In this document: positions 18,616 through 26,755 of the stretch, in pieces
Layout of the letters: each line of letters starts with the position of its first letter
Numbering within the stretch: the first letter of the stretch is position 1
Assembly (NCBI GenBank): GCA_025455885.1
Contig: JALOLR010000002.1
Coordinates: forward strand, 62,001 to 126,000
DNA: 64,000 bases
Reading direction: 5' to 3'
DNA from: Acidimicrobiales bacterium
Lineage (GTDB): Bacteria > Actinomycetota > Acidimicrobiia > Acidimicrobiales > Acidimicrobilacustridaceae
Position numbers and translations under genes: made by a program
Notes under the pieces: model-generated
Databases searched by the model: none
What the model was told of the DNA's origin: nothing
The model's input: the letters and a program-made list of their open reading frames with translations, nothing else

Positions 18616-20022
18616 TCAGCCGGGGCGCACCTGCGTGCCCGTCGGCGTGTCCTCGACCACCCAGCCCTCGGCGGTGAGCGCGTCACGGATGGCGTCGGCG
18701 GCGGCCCAGTCCCGGGCGGCCCGGGCCTCGTCGCGCTGCGCCGCCCGCGCCCGGATCTCCGCGGGCACCGCGTCGGCCGCTCCGTGCAGCTCGAGACCGA
18801 CGGCCAGGCAGATCTCGCCGATCGCCCGCACGAGCGGGGCCGCGCCCGACGCGTCGCCGGCGTCGAGCGCGGAGTTGGCCCGGGTGACGAGCCCGAACAG
18901 CAGCGCCACCGCCGAGGCCGTGTCGAGGTCGTCGTCCATGACGCGCCCGAACTCCACCATCGCCCGGGGGTCGGCGTCGCCGGCGTCGTGGCCGTGCAGG
19001 GCCAGGCCGGCGGCCACCGCCCGACGTGCCAGCGCATCGAGACGCTCGAGCGCAGCGGCTGCGTCGCCGGTGGTGGCCGGCGTGACCTCGAGCGGCGACC
19101 GGTAGTGGGCCCGCAGCACCAGGAGCCGGTAGGCGCGCGGGTCGGTGCGCTCCACGAGATCGACCAGGGTGGTGAAGTTGCCGGTGCTCTTCGACATCTT
19201 CTCGCCGCCGACCTCCACGAAGCCGTTGTGCACCCAGTGGCGGGCGAAGGTGCGTCCGGCGGCGATCGCCTGAGCGCGCTCGTTCTCGTGGTGCGGGAAG
19301 GCGAGGTCCTGGCCGCCACCGTGGATGTCGAAGCCCTCCCCGAGCAGATCGAGCGACATGACCACGCACTCGGTGTGCCAGCCGGGGCGCCCCTCGCCCC
19401 ACGGGGAGGGCCACGACGGCTCGCCGGGCTTGGCCAGCTTCCACAGCGCGAAGTCGATGGGCGAGTGCTTGTGGTCGGCGATGTGGACGCGAGCGCCGGC
19501 GCGCAGCGACTCGACGGACTGACGGGCGAGGAGCCCGTAGTCGGCGACGGTCTCTGGCGAGAAGTAGACGCCGTCGGCGGCGACGTAGGCCGCACCCCGC
19601 TCGATCAGGTCGGCGACGAGGACCACCATCCGCTCGACGTAGTCCGTGGCGTGGGGATCGTGGTCGGGGCGGTCGACCCCGATGGCCGCCATGGCGTCCC
19701 ACCAGATGGCCTCGTTCTCGGCGACCACCTCGTCGGTGGTGACACCCAGCTCCGCGGCGCGGGCGATGATCTTGTCGTCGATGTCGGTGATGTTCGACAC
19801 GTAGGTGACGTCGAGGCCCGTCCAGCGCAGGTAGCGGCGCAGCACATCGAACACCAGCGAGAACCGGCCGTGGCCGAGGTGGGGTGGTCCGTAGACGGTC
19901 GGGCCGCAGACGTACATCGACACCTTGCCCGGCTCACGGGTCTCGAGCGGAACGACGGCTCCCCGGGCGGTGTCGAACAGCTCCAGCACGACCGGCACGC
20001 TACCGGGCGCCTGCCGGGCCAT
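18616..20022 (-). CDS. cysS: Cysteine--tRNA ligase
   Basis: Class I aminoacyl-tRNA synthetase of 468 residues. HIGH-type motif HLGH in YGPPHLGHGRFS, zinc ligands beginning with CGPTVY and including WHTECVVMS and the FPHHENE region, and KMSKS in GGEKMSKSTGNFTT. The C-terminal anticodon-region tail (RDWAAADAIRDALTAEGW...) shows it is CysS rather than the shorter mycothiol ligase MshC. The start is taken at ATG 20020-20022; a GTG 9 codons later is possible. Divergent from valS with 48 bases between starts. Confidence 0.93.
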   Translation of the reverse strand: MARQAPGSVPVVLELFDTARGAVVPLETREPGKVSMYVCGPTVYGPPHLGHGRFSLVFDVLRRYLRWTGLDVTYVSNITDIDDKIIARAAELGVTTDEVVAENEAIWWDAMAAIGVDRPDHDPHATDYVERMVVLVADLIERGAAYVAADGVYFSPETVADYGLLARQSVESLRAGARVHIADHKHSPIDFALWKLAKPGEPSWPSPWGEGRPGWHTECVVMSLDLLGEGFDIHGGGQDLAFPHHENERAQAIAAGRTFARHWVHNGFVEVGGEKMSKSTGNFTTLVDLVERTDPRAYRLLVLRAHYRSPLEVTPATTGDAAAALERLDALARRAVAAGLALHGHDAGDADPRAMVEFGRVMDDDLDTASAVALLFGLVTRANSALDAGDASGAAPLVRAIGEICLAVGLELHGAADAVPAEIRARAAQRDEARAARDWAAADAIRDALTAEGWVVEDTPTGTQVRPG

Positions 20023-20070
20023 CAGCGGCTTCGGGGACGACCCAGACGCAGCGGTAGCCTCGGCGGACCT

Positions 20071-22707
20071 ATGAGCGCCTCTGCCCCCACCCCACGAGAC
20101 AGCTGGACCGTCCCCGAGAAGCCGGCGTTGGATGGGCTCGAGGACCGCTGGGGCACCACCTGGGAGGCCGACGGCACCTACCGCTTCGACCGCACCGCCG
20201 GCCGCGACGACGTGTACTCGATCGACACGCCGCCGCCCACGGTGAGCGGCTCGCTGCACGTCGGCCACGTGTTCAGCTACACCCACACCGACACGATCGC
20301 CCGCTACCAGCGCATGCGGGGCAAGGCCGTCTTCTACCCGATGGGATGGGACGACAACGGCCTGCCCACCGAGCGCCGGGTGCAGAACTACTACGGGGTC
20401 CAGTGCGACCCCGCCCTGCCCTACAACGCCGACTTCGCGATCCCGCCGCCCCTCGCCGAGCTGAGCGCCAAGGAGCGCAAGGCCCACCGCGACGTCCACA
20501 TCAGCCGGCGCAACTTCATCGAGCTCTGCAACCACCTCACCGGCGAGGACGAGGTCGCCTTCGAGCAGCTGTGGCGCCATCTCGGGCTGTCGGTCGACTG
20601 GTCGATGACCTACGCCACCATCGACGAGCGCTCCCAGCGGGTGGCCCAGCGGGCCTTCCTGCGCAGTCTCCAGCGGGGCGAGGCCTACCAGGCCGAAGCG
20701 CCGGTGCTGTGGGACGTCGACTTCACGTGCGCGGTGGCCCAGGCCGAGCTCGAGGACCGCGAGGAAGCCGGCGCCTACCACCGGCTCCCCTTCGTCCGCA
20801 CCGACACCGGCGACCCCGTGCCCATCGAGACCACGCGTCCCGAGCTGTTGGCGGCCTGCGTCGCGCTGGTCGCCCACCCCGACGACGAGCGCTACCAGCC
20901 GCTGTTCGGGCGCACCGTGCGCACTCCGCTGTTCGGGGTGGAGGTCGAGGTCCGACCCCACGAGCTGGCCGATCCCGAGAAGGGCTCGGGCATCGCCATG
21001 ATCTGCACCTTCGGCGACCTCACCGACGTGATCTGGTGGCGCGAGCTGCAGCTGCCCACCCGCTCGATCGTGGCCGAGAACGGTCGCATCGTCGCCGACA
21101 CCCCCGAGTGGATCGAGGCGGCCGGTGAAGCGGCCGTGGCCGCCTACGCCGAGCTGGCCGGCAAGTCGGTGAAGCAGGCCCAGGCTCGCATCGTCGAGCT
21201 GCTGCGGGAGTCCGGTGAGCTCGAGGGCGACCCCAAGCCCATCGTCCACCCGGTGAAGTTCTACGAGAAGGGCGAGCGTCCACTCGAGATCGTGACCAGC
21301 CGCCAGTGGTACCTGCGCAACGGCGGCCGCGACGCCGACCTGCGCGACGCGCTGCTCCAGCGGGGCCACGAGCTGCACTGGCACCCCGCGCACATGCGGG
21401 TCCGCTACGAGAACTGGGTGAACGGCCTCAACGGCGACTGGTTGGTGAGCCGGCAGCGCTTCTTCGGCGTGCCGTTCCCCCTGTGGTACCCGGTCGACGC
21501 CGACGGGAAGCCCGACCACCACCGGCCGATCCTCGCCGACGAGGCGACCCTGCCCGTCGACCCCTCCACCGACGTCCCCCCGGGGTACGACGAGTCGCGA
21601 CGCGACCGGCCGGGCGGCTTCACCGGCGACCCCGACGTCATGGACACCTGGGCCACCTCGTCGCTCACCCCCCAGATCGCCACCGGGTGGGGCGAGGACG
21701 ACGACCTCTTCGCCCGCACCTTCCCGATGGACCTGCGCCCCCAGGCCCACGAGATCATCCGCACCTGGCTGTTCTCGACGACCGTGCGGGCCCACCTCGA
21801 GCACGACACCCTCCCGTGGCGCAACGCCGCCATCTCCGGGTGGGTGCTCGACCCCGACCGCAAGAAGATGTCGAAGAGCAAGGGCAACGTGGTCACCCCG
21901 ATGCACCTGCTCGAGCAGTACGGCGCCGACGCGGTGCGCTACTGGGCGGCCAGCGGTCGCCCGGGCACCGACACCGCCTTCGACGAGGGCCAGATGAAGG
22001 TCGGGCGACGTCTGTCGATCAAGCTGCTCAACGCCAGCCGCTTCGCCCTCGGCCTGGGCGGTGGCGACGGGGCCGCCCGGATCACCGACCCGTCGGTGGT
22101 CACCGAGGCCCTCGACCGGGCGATGCTGGCCCGCCTCGCCGAGCTGGTCGGCGACGCCACCGACGCTTTCGACGCCTATGACTACGCGCGCGCCCTCGAG
22201 CGCACCGAGTCGTTCTTCTGGGCGTACTGCGACCAGTACCTCGAGCTGGTGAAGGGCCGCGCCTACGGGGCCCGCGGCGACGAGGCGGCGTGGTCCGCCC
22301 AGGCCGCCCTCCAGCTGTCGCTGTCGACCCTGCTGCGCCTGTTCGCGCCGTTCCTGCCGTTCGTGACCGAGGAGGTCTGGTCGTGGTGGCAGGACGGTTC
22401 GGTCCACACCGCCCCGTGGCCGGACGGGACCGTGCTCCGCGACGCCGCCGCCGACGGCGACCCGCTCGTCTTCGAGATGGCCGCCGCCGCGCTGGGCGAG
22501 GTCCGACGGGCCAAGACCGAGGCCAAGCGCAACCTGAAGTGGCCCGTCGACGCGGTGGTCGTGGCCGACCACGCCGCACGCGTCGACGCGTTGCGGGCCG
22601 CCGCCGACGACGTGCGCGACGCCGCCAACGCGGCGTCGGTGACCGTCGAGGTCGCCCAGGACCCCCGGATCCACGTGACGCTCGCCGCCGAGCCCGACGA
22701 GGGCTGA
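20071..22707 (+). CDS. valS: Valine--tRNA ligase
   Basis: Class I synthetase of 878 residues charging tRNA-Val. ATP-site motif SGSLHVGHVFSYTHTD, then the CP1 editing domain, KMSKS in RKKMSKSKGNVVTP, and the C-terminal anticodon-binding domain. It is the shorter form common in actinobacteria, without the long C-terminal coiled-coil arm of the E. coli enzyme. The ATG follows a TAGCCT hexamer by ten bases. The frame is open far upstream but that part is antisense to cysS and not coding. Confidence 0.95.
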   Translation: MSASAPTPRDSWTVPEKPALDGLEDRWGTTWEADGTYRFDRTAGRDDVYSIDTPPPTVSGSLHVGHVFSYTHTDTIARYQRMRGKAVFYPMGWDDNGLPTERRVQNYYGVQCDPALPYNADFAIPPPLAELSAKERKAHRDVHISRRNFIELCNHLTGEDEVAFEQLWRHLGLSVDWSMTYATIDERSQRVAQRAFLRSLQRGEAYQAEAPVLWDVDFTCAVAQAELEDREEAGAYHRLPFVRTDTGDPVPIETTRPELLAACVALVAHPDDERYQPLFGRTVRTPLFGVEVEVRPHELADPEKGSGIAMICTFGDLTDVIWWRELQLPTRSIVAENGRIVADTPEWIEAAGEAAVAAYAELAGKSVKQAQARIVELLRESGELEGDPKPIVHPVKFYEKGERPLEIVTSRQWYLRNGGRDADLRDALLQRGHELHWHPAHMRVRYENWVNGLNGDWLVSRQRFFGVPFPLWYPVDADGKPDHHRPILADEATLPVDPSTDVPPGYDESRRDRPGGFTGDPDVMDTWATSSLTPQIATGWGEDDDLFARTFPMDLRPQAHEIIRTWLFSTTVRAHLEHDTLPWRNAAISGWVLDPDRKKMSKSKGNVVTPMHLLEQYGADAVRYWAASGRPGTDTAFDEGQMKVGRRLSIKLLNASRFALGLGGGDGAARITDPSVVTEALDRAMLARLAELVGDATDAFDAYDYARALERTESFFWAYCDQYLELVKGRAYGARGDEAAWSAQAALQLSLSTLLRLFAPFLPFVTEEVWSWWQDGSVHTAPWPDGTVLRDAAADGDPLVFEMAAAALGEVRRAKTEAKRNLKWPVDAVVVADHAARVDALRAAADDVRDAANAASVTVEVAQDPRIHVTLAAEPDEG

Positions 22708-22725
22708 CCGCCGGCGCGCCGGCGG
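22708..22725. terminator. 18-base GC palindrome between convergent valS and nitroreductase genes
   Basis: Perfect palindrome directly after the valS stop (7-base arms CCGCCGG/CCGGCGG with a CGCG loop). Works on both strands as a compact hairpin; no U-run. Probably a shared 3' end for the two convergent genes. Confidence 0.45.
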
Positions 22726-22732
22726 GTGGCCC

Positions 22733-23875
22733 TCAGCCGCCGCCGTAGGAGTTCCAGGACAGCAGCTCGGTCGCCGGCCGCCGGGGCGTGACCGCGAAGT
22801 CGGTGCCGATCGTGTGGGCGATGGGGAACAGCCCGACCTGGGTCCACCGTTCGTAGGGGATGTCGAGCACCTCGGCGACCTCGCGTTCCTTCGCCACGCT
22901 GAGGGTCGTCCACGCCGAGCCGAGGCCGCGGGAGCGCAGGGCGAGCAGGAACGACCAGACGGTGGGCAGCACCGACCCCCAGCGCATGGCCTGCCACACC
23001 GCTGCGGTGCGCTCGGCGTGGGCGCCCTCGCCGCCGCCGTCGGTCCGGCCGGCCATGAGCGGCACGCACAGCACCGGGACCTCGTGGAAGTGCTCGCGGA
23101 GGTACATGACGCTCTCGGTCATGCGCTGGTCACGGTCGCCGGATCGGTCGACGGTGTCCTCGGGGGCGTCGGTGCGGGGCCGGGCGACGAACTCGTCCAT
23201 CGCCTGGCGGTAGAGGTCGGCCAGGGCGCTCTTGGCCTCCGGGTCGTCGACGAACACGAACCGGTAGCCCTGCTGGTTCGACCCGCTGGGCGCGTGGACG
23301 GCCACCTCCAGGCACTCCTCGACGAGGCGCCGGTCGACCGGCCGGGCGAGGTCGAGGCGCTTGCGCACCGTGGCCGTCGTCATGAGCAGGTCGTCGGGGT
23401 CGTGCACCACGAGGGGGCCCTGGAAGAGCTGGCGATGGGCGGCGAGCGTGCCCCAGTGCTCCCAGATCCGGTCGATCGAGCCGTCGGCGTCGAAGCGGAA
23501 CAGGAAGCCGTAGACGTTGTCGTAGTCGCGGCCCTGGCGCGTCCGGGCGGTGTAGCGGTGCTGGCGGAAGACGAACGGTCCGTCGGAGATGGTGACCACG
23601 TCGTGGAACCGGGCGGTGGCGAGGTCGTAGCGGTCCACCCGGCGACCGTTGGGCAGCGGTGGTGCCGGGGCCCGACCGAGCACCAGGGCACCGATCTCGT
23701 CGCGACCCCGGAAGACGGTCTGCCCGGGGGCGGACGGGAACTCGCCGAGCCCGTTCCACCACTCGCAGTCCTCGCTGAGCAGCGTCAGCCGATCGAGGTC
23801 CCGCGGTCCGGTGAAGAACGCCTCCACGACCCGCTCCCTCGCGACGCGGCCCCCGTCGGCGTGGTGCTCCCCCAT
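22733..23875 (-). CDS. SnoaL-like domain fused to nitroreductase-family domain
   Basis: 380 residues in two parts. Residues 1-150 form a SnoaL/NTF2-like cone (RVVEAFFTGPRDLDRLTLLS, EWWNGLG, NVYGFLFRFDADGSIDRIWEH). Residues 160-380 form a flavin (FMN) nitroreductase-like domain (RRLVEECLEVAVHAPSGSNQ, GSVLPTVWSFLLALRSRGLG, IPYERWTQVGLFPIAHTIG). Both domains are common alone; the fusion is unusual. It probably reduces or senses a small aromatic or quinone-like molecule; no substrate can be named. The ATG at 23873-23875 has GGGGAG six bases upstream. Downstream of the channel gene by 81 bases. Confidence 0.8.
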   Translation of the reverse strand: MGEHHADGGRVARERVVEAFFTGPRDLDRLTLLSEDCEWWNGLGEFPSAPGQTVFRGRDEIGALVLGRAPAPPLPNGRRVDRYDLATARFHDVVTISDGPFVFRQHRYTARTRQGRDYDNVYGFLFRFDADGSIDRIWEHWGTLAAHRQLFQGPLVVHDPDDLLMTTATVRKRLDLARPVDRRLVEECLEVAVHAPSGSNQQGYRFVFVDDPEAKSALADLYRQAMDEFVARPRTDAPEDTVDRSGDRDQRMTESVMYLREHFHEVPVLCVPLMAGRTDGGGEGAHAERTAAVWQAMRWGSVLPTVWSFLLALRSRGLGSAWTTLSVAKEREVAEVLDIPYERWTQVGLFPIAHTIGTDFAVTPRRPATELLSWNSYGGG

Positions 23876-23956
23876 CCGCTCCCCTTCCGTTGTCCCCTTC
23901 ACCCGGACCTCGGCGAGGCTAGGTCCGACGGGCCGCTTCGACCGAGCGCCTCCCGG

Positions 23957-25057
23957 TCAGCCCTCTCCGGGCGGTTCGACCGGTGGGCCGCCGGAGCGGG
24001 GCGGCTCGCTGGTGGGCTCCACCCGGACCTGACCGAAGTTGACCGGGGTGGCCGAACCGGTGAGGGCGTCGGTGAGGCCGGCGTCGTCGAAGGCCGCCTT
24101 CAGCCGCAGGCGCAGCTCGCGGAGCACCGACCACTGCGCAGCGGGGCGCACCTTGATCACGAGGCGCATCGTCACGCCCTCCCGGGAGATGGCCTCGACA
24201 CCCCAGACCTCGGGCTCCTCGAGGACCTGGTCGGACCACGGCGGGTCGGCGGCGAGCCCGTGAGCGGTCTCGGCCATCAGGGCCTTGACCTGCTCGAGGT
24301 CGGCGTCGTGGGCGACGACGACGTCGAGCAGCGCCCGGGCCCACTCCTGGCTCTGGTTGCCGACCCGCAGGATCTCGCCGTTGGGGACGTGCCACACGAC
24401 GCCGTTGACATCGCGCAGGCGGGTCGAGCGCAGGGTGATGCGTTCCACCGTCCCGATGGCGTCGGGCCCGAGGTCGACGACGTCGCCGACGCCGAACTGG
24501 TCCTCGACGACGAGGAAGAAGCCGTTCAGGAAGTCCCGGACGATCGTCTGGGCGCCGAAGCCGAGGGCCACGCCGAGGATCCCGGCGGCCGCCAGCAGCG
24601 GCCCGAGGGCGATGCCCACCACGTCGAGGACCACGACCGCGGCCACGAAGACCACCGCCACGGTGGTGAGCGACTGGAGCACGGCCGAGATCGTCGAGGT
24701 GCGGGCCTCGCTGCGGAGATTCCAGACCTCCGAGCGGGCCAGGACGGCCGGAGTGCGACTGCGACGACGCCGGTCGCGGCGGGTCGGGTCGGCGAGGCGG
24801 CCCACCGACCGCCGGACCAGCCAGCGCAGGACACGGTTGGCGATGAAGGCGACGACGAGGACGACGAGGATGGCCAGCGGCTTGGCCAGCACCCAGTCGG
24901 CCACCTCGGCCCAGGCCTCGGACCCGGTGGCGTCGAACACCCACTCACACGCCCACGACGGATCCGTCCCGCAGGGGTCGCCGAGCTCGGCGAGGGCGTC
25001 GCTGACCGACGTGGTGCTGGTCGTGGCCTGCGCCAGCACGGTGGCGAGGACCGTCAT
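23957..25057 (-). CDS. Small-conductance mechanosensitive channel (MscS family)
   Basis: 366-residue membrane channel that opens under membrane tension to release solutes. An N-terminal extracytoplasmic region with two Cys (GDPCGTDPSWACEW) precedes a membrane helix (LAILVVLVVAFIANRVLRWL), a charged loop, then the pore-lining helix with its Gly/Ala pattern (ILGVALGFGAQTIVRDFLNG) and the beta domain (VGDVVDLGPDAIGTVERI, VPNGEILRVGNQS). The Pro-rich tail is probably disordered. Located 33 bases after sodB on the same strand, so likely co-transcribed with it. Confidence 0.92.
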   Translation of the reverse strand: MTVLATVLAQATTSTTSVSDALAELGDPCGTDPSWACEWVFDATGSEAWAEVADWVLAKPLAILVVLVVAFIANRVLRWLVRRSVGRLADPTRRDRRRRSRTPAVLARSEVWNLRSEARTSTISAVLQSLTTVAVVFVAAVVVLDVVGIALGPLLAAAGILGVALGFGAQTIVRDFLNGFFLVVEDQFGVGDVVDLGPDAIGTVERITLRSTRLRDVNGVVWHVPNGEILRVGNQSQEWARALLDVVVAHDADLEQVKALMAETAHGLAADPPWSDQVLEEPEVWGVEAISREGVTMRLVIKVRPAAQWSVLRELRLRLKAAFDDAGLTDALTGSATPVNFGQVRVEPTSEPPRSGGPPVEPPGEG

Positions 25058-25090
25058 CGTGACCCCGGCGCCCCCGAGGGGCCGCCCGTC

Positions 25091-25672
25091 TCAGGCCGCC
25101 AGGTTCTCGTTGGCGAAGTCCCAGTTGACCAGGCTGTCGAGGACGACGTCGAGGAACTTGGCCCGCGCGTTGCGGTAGTCGATGTAGTAGGCGTGCTCCC
25201 ACACGTCGATGGTGAGGAGGGCCTTGGCGCCGTGCTTCATCGGCAGGTCGGCGTTGGCGGTCTTCATGACGGCGAGCTTGCCGCCCTCGTCGACCAGCCA
25301 GGCCCAGCCGGACCCGAACTGGGTGAGCCCGGCCTCGACGATGGACGAGCGGAAGGCGTCGTAGCCGCCGAGGTCGCTGTTGATGCGCTCGGCGATCTCA
25401 CCGGTCGGCTGGCCGCCCCCCGACGGGGAGAGGCTGTTCCAGAAGAACGTGTGGTTCCAGGTCTGCGCAGCGTTGTTGAACAGCCCGCCCTCGGCCTTGG
25501 CGATGATGTCGGTGAGCGACGCGTTCTCGTCGGCGGTCCCGGCGACGGCCTTGTTGAGGTTGTCGACGTAGGTCTTGTGGTGCTTGCCGTAGTGGTACTC
25601 GAGCGTCTCGGCGCTGATGTGGGGCGCCAGCGCGTCCTGGGCGTACGGCAGGGGGGGCAGCTCGAAGGCCAT
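25091..25672 (-). CDS. sodB: Superoxide dismutase, Fe-type predicted
   Basis: 193-residue Fe/Mn superoxide dismutase converting superoxide to peroxide and oxygen. Metal-ligand regions are visible: LEYHYGKHHKTYVDNLN, TWNHTFFWNSL and the C-terminal DVWEHAYYIDYRNAR. The AAQTWNHTFFW segment has Gln where Mn enzymes have Gly-Gly, favouring iron. No signal peptide, so cytoplasmic. The ATG at 25670-25672 follows GAGGAAGG; a TAGGGT hexamer about 35 bases further up is a candidate -10. Likely first gene of an operon with the MscS channel. Confidence 0.93.
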   Translation of the reverse strand: MAFELPPLPYAQDALAPHISAETLEYHYGKHHKTYVDNLNKAVAGTADENASLTDIIAKAEGGLFNNAAQTWNHTFFWNSLSPSGGGQPTGEIAERINSDLGGYDAFRSSIVEAGLTQFGSGWAWLVDEGGKLAVMKTANADLPMKHGAKALLTIDVWEHAYYIDYRNARAKFLDVVLDSLVNWDFANENLAA

Positions 25673-25752
25673 GTGAGGGGTCCCTTCCTCGATCGGTGCG
25701 GAGGTCCGTGACCCTATCGGGCCCCACCCCGGAGGTCGCCCCAACCGGGACG

Positions 25753-25792
25753 CGACGAGGCGGGACCGGCCGGAGCCGGTCCCGCCTCGTCG
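25753..25792 (-). terminator. Perfect 18-base-pair hairpin downstream of the Rpf gene
   Basis: Two 18-base arms, perfectly complementary, around a CGGA loop, 25 bases after the rpf stop and before sodB on the same strand. There is no long U-run, as usual for such GC-rich genomes. The core CCGGC-CGGA-GCCGG also occurs in the hairpin at 32248-32273. Confidence 0.75.
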
Positions 25793-25817
25793 ACGCTCGG
25801 GTGGAGGGGTGCTCAGG

Positions 25818-26498
25818 TCAGCGCAGTCCGGCCTTGCGCGAGCACGCCGGCCAGGCGCCCCAGCCCTGCGAGTCGAGGACGCGCTCGGCGATCTCGATCT
25901 GCTGGGCCGGCGTCGCCTGGTAGGCGTAGGGGGCGTAGGCGGTCCCGCCATGGGAGCGCCACGTGCCCGGGTGGAACTGCAGGCCACCCGAGAAGCCGTT
26001 GCCGCTGTTCATGGACCAGTTCCCGCTGCTCTCGCACTGGGCGATGGTGTCCCAGACGCCGTTGCCGCCCGAGGTGGTCACCTGGCGGCTGGCCTGCCGG
26101 GCGGCGGCCTGGGCGGCGGCCTCGGCAGCGGCCCGCTCGGCGGCGGCCCGGGCCTCGGCCTCGACGGCTGCGAAGTAGTCGAGCGTCCGGGTCTGCTCGT
26201 CGGGACTCATCGCGTTCCAGCGGAGGGTGAACTGCTCCTCGGGCGGGAGGGCGGCGATGGCGGCCACGATGTCGGCGGTCTCGACGCGCCGGCGCTCGGC
26301 GTCGAAGGCGACGGCGACGGTGCGGTAGCGCTGCGCGGCGGCCTCCTCCGGCGAGAAGGCGGCGGCGACGGCCACGGTGTCGTCGCCGTCGCCGTCGAGG
26401 GCGAACGCGGGGAGGGCGACGGCCGCGGTGAGGGCCAGGGCGCCGACGGCGGCGGTCTTGAGGGAGCGGCTGACGCGCCGCTCGGGGGTGGGGGTCAT
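25818..26498 (-). CDS. Resuscitation-promoting factor-like muralytic protein
   Basis: 226-residue secreted peptidoglycan-cleaving protein. N-terminal signal peptide (RSLKTAAVGALALTAAVALPAFA), an Ala/Glu-rich helical linker (about 55-145), then a C-terminal Rpf domain of about 75 residues: VWDTIAQCESSGNW with the catalytic-site Glu, GFSGGLQFHPGTWRSHGG, QIEIAERVLDSQGWGAWPAC. Rpf proteins cleave glycan strands like lysozyme and help dormant cells regrow. ATG at 26496-26498 with a strong GGAAGGAG upstream. Flanked upstream by repeated TGCAACA sites and downstream by a strong hairpin, so it is its own transcription unit. Confidence 0.92.
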   Translation of the reverse strand: MTPTPERRVSRSLKTAAVGALALTAAVALPAFALDGDGDDTVAVAAAFSPEEAAAQRYRTVAVAFDAERRRVETADIVAAIAALPPEEQFTLRWNAMSPDEQTRTLDYFAAVEAEARAAAERAAAEAAAQAAARQASRQVTTSGGNGVWDTIAQCESSGNWSMNSGNGFSGGLQFHPGTWRSHGGTAYAPYAYQATPAQQIEIAERVLDSQGWGAWPACSRKAGLR

Positions 26499-26539
26499 GG
26501 TTCGGGGGGCTCCTTCCACGCCGACCATCGGCGTTGGAG

Positions 26540-26602
26540 TGCAACAAACAGCGGCACACTCTGTTGGGTCCGTCACCGAAATGCAACATTTTCTGCAACA
26601 TT
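26540..26602 (-). promoter_or_regulatory. Three TGCAACA sites upstream of the rpf gene
   Basis: TGCAACATT occurs at 26582-26590 and 26594-26602 (12-base period), and TGCAACAAA at 26540-26548, 42 bases from the first, which is four helical turns. This patch is much richer in A and T than its surroundings and lies 42-105 bases before the rpf ATG, so it is likely to hold the promoter and protein-binding sites. The binding protein is unknown. Confidence 0.45.
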
Positions 26603-26755
26603 TCGACCATGACACATGACACGTCCCCGCCGCGGTGGCGCCGGGCCGACGGCCGGGCGGCCCCCCCGATGCGGCGTCACCGGGACAGCACCCCGGGTTG
26701 TCCCCAGGCGGCGCACCCTTCTCCGCAGGGGAGCACCACGAGGAGCAGGATCAGC

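Noticed and set aside
18616-20022. Mycothiol ligase MshC instead of cysteinyl-tRNA synthetase
   Set aside because: Length of 468 residues and the C-terminal helical tail match CysS; MshC is shorter and ends earlier.
18616-22674. A single 1352-codon minus-strand frame spanning cysS and the antisense of valS
   Set aside because: Only the downstream 468 codons match a real protein (CysS). The rest is the reverse of valS, whose KMSKS and HIGH-type motifs are on the plus strand.
26499-26755. c-di-AMP (ydaO-type) riboswitch upstream of rpf, as known in other actinobacteria
   Set aside because: The region from the Rpf start to the next gene lacks the expected paired helices and conserved purine-rich loops, and the space between the TGCAACA sites and the ATG is too short for the full element.
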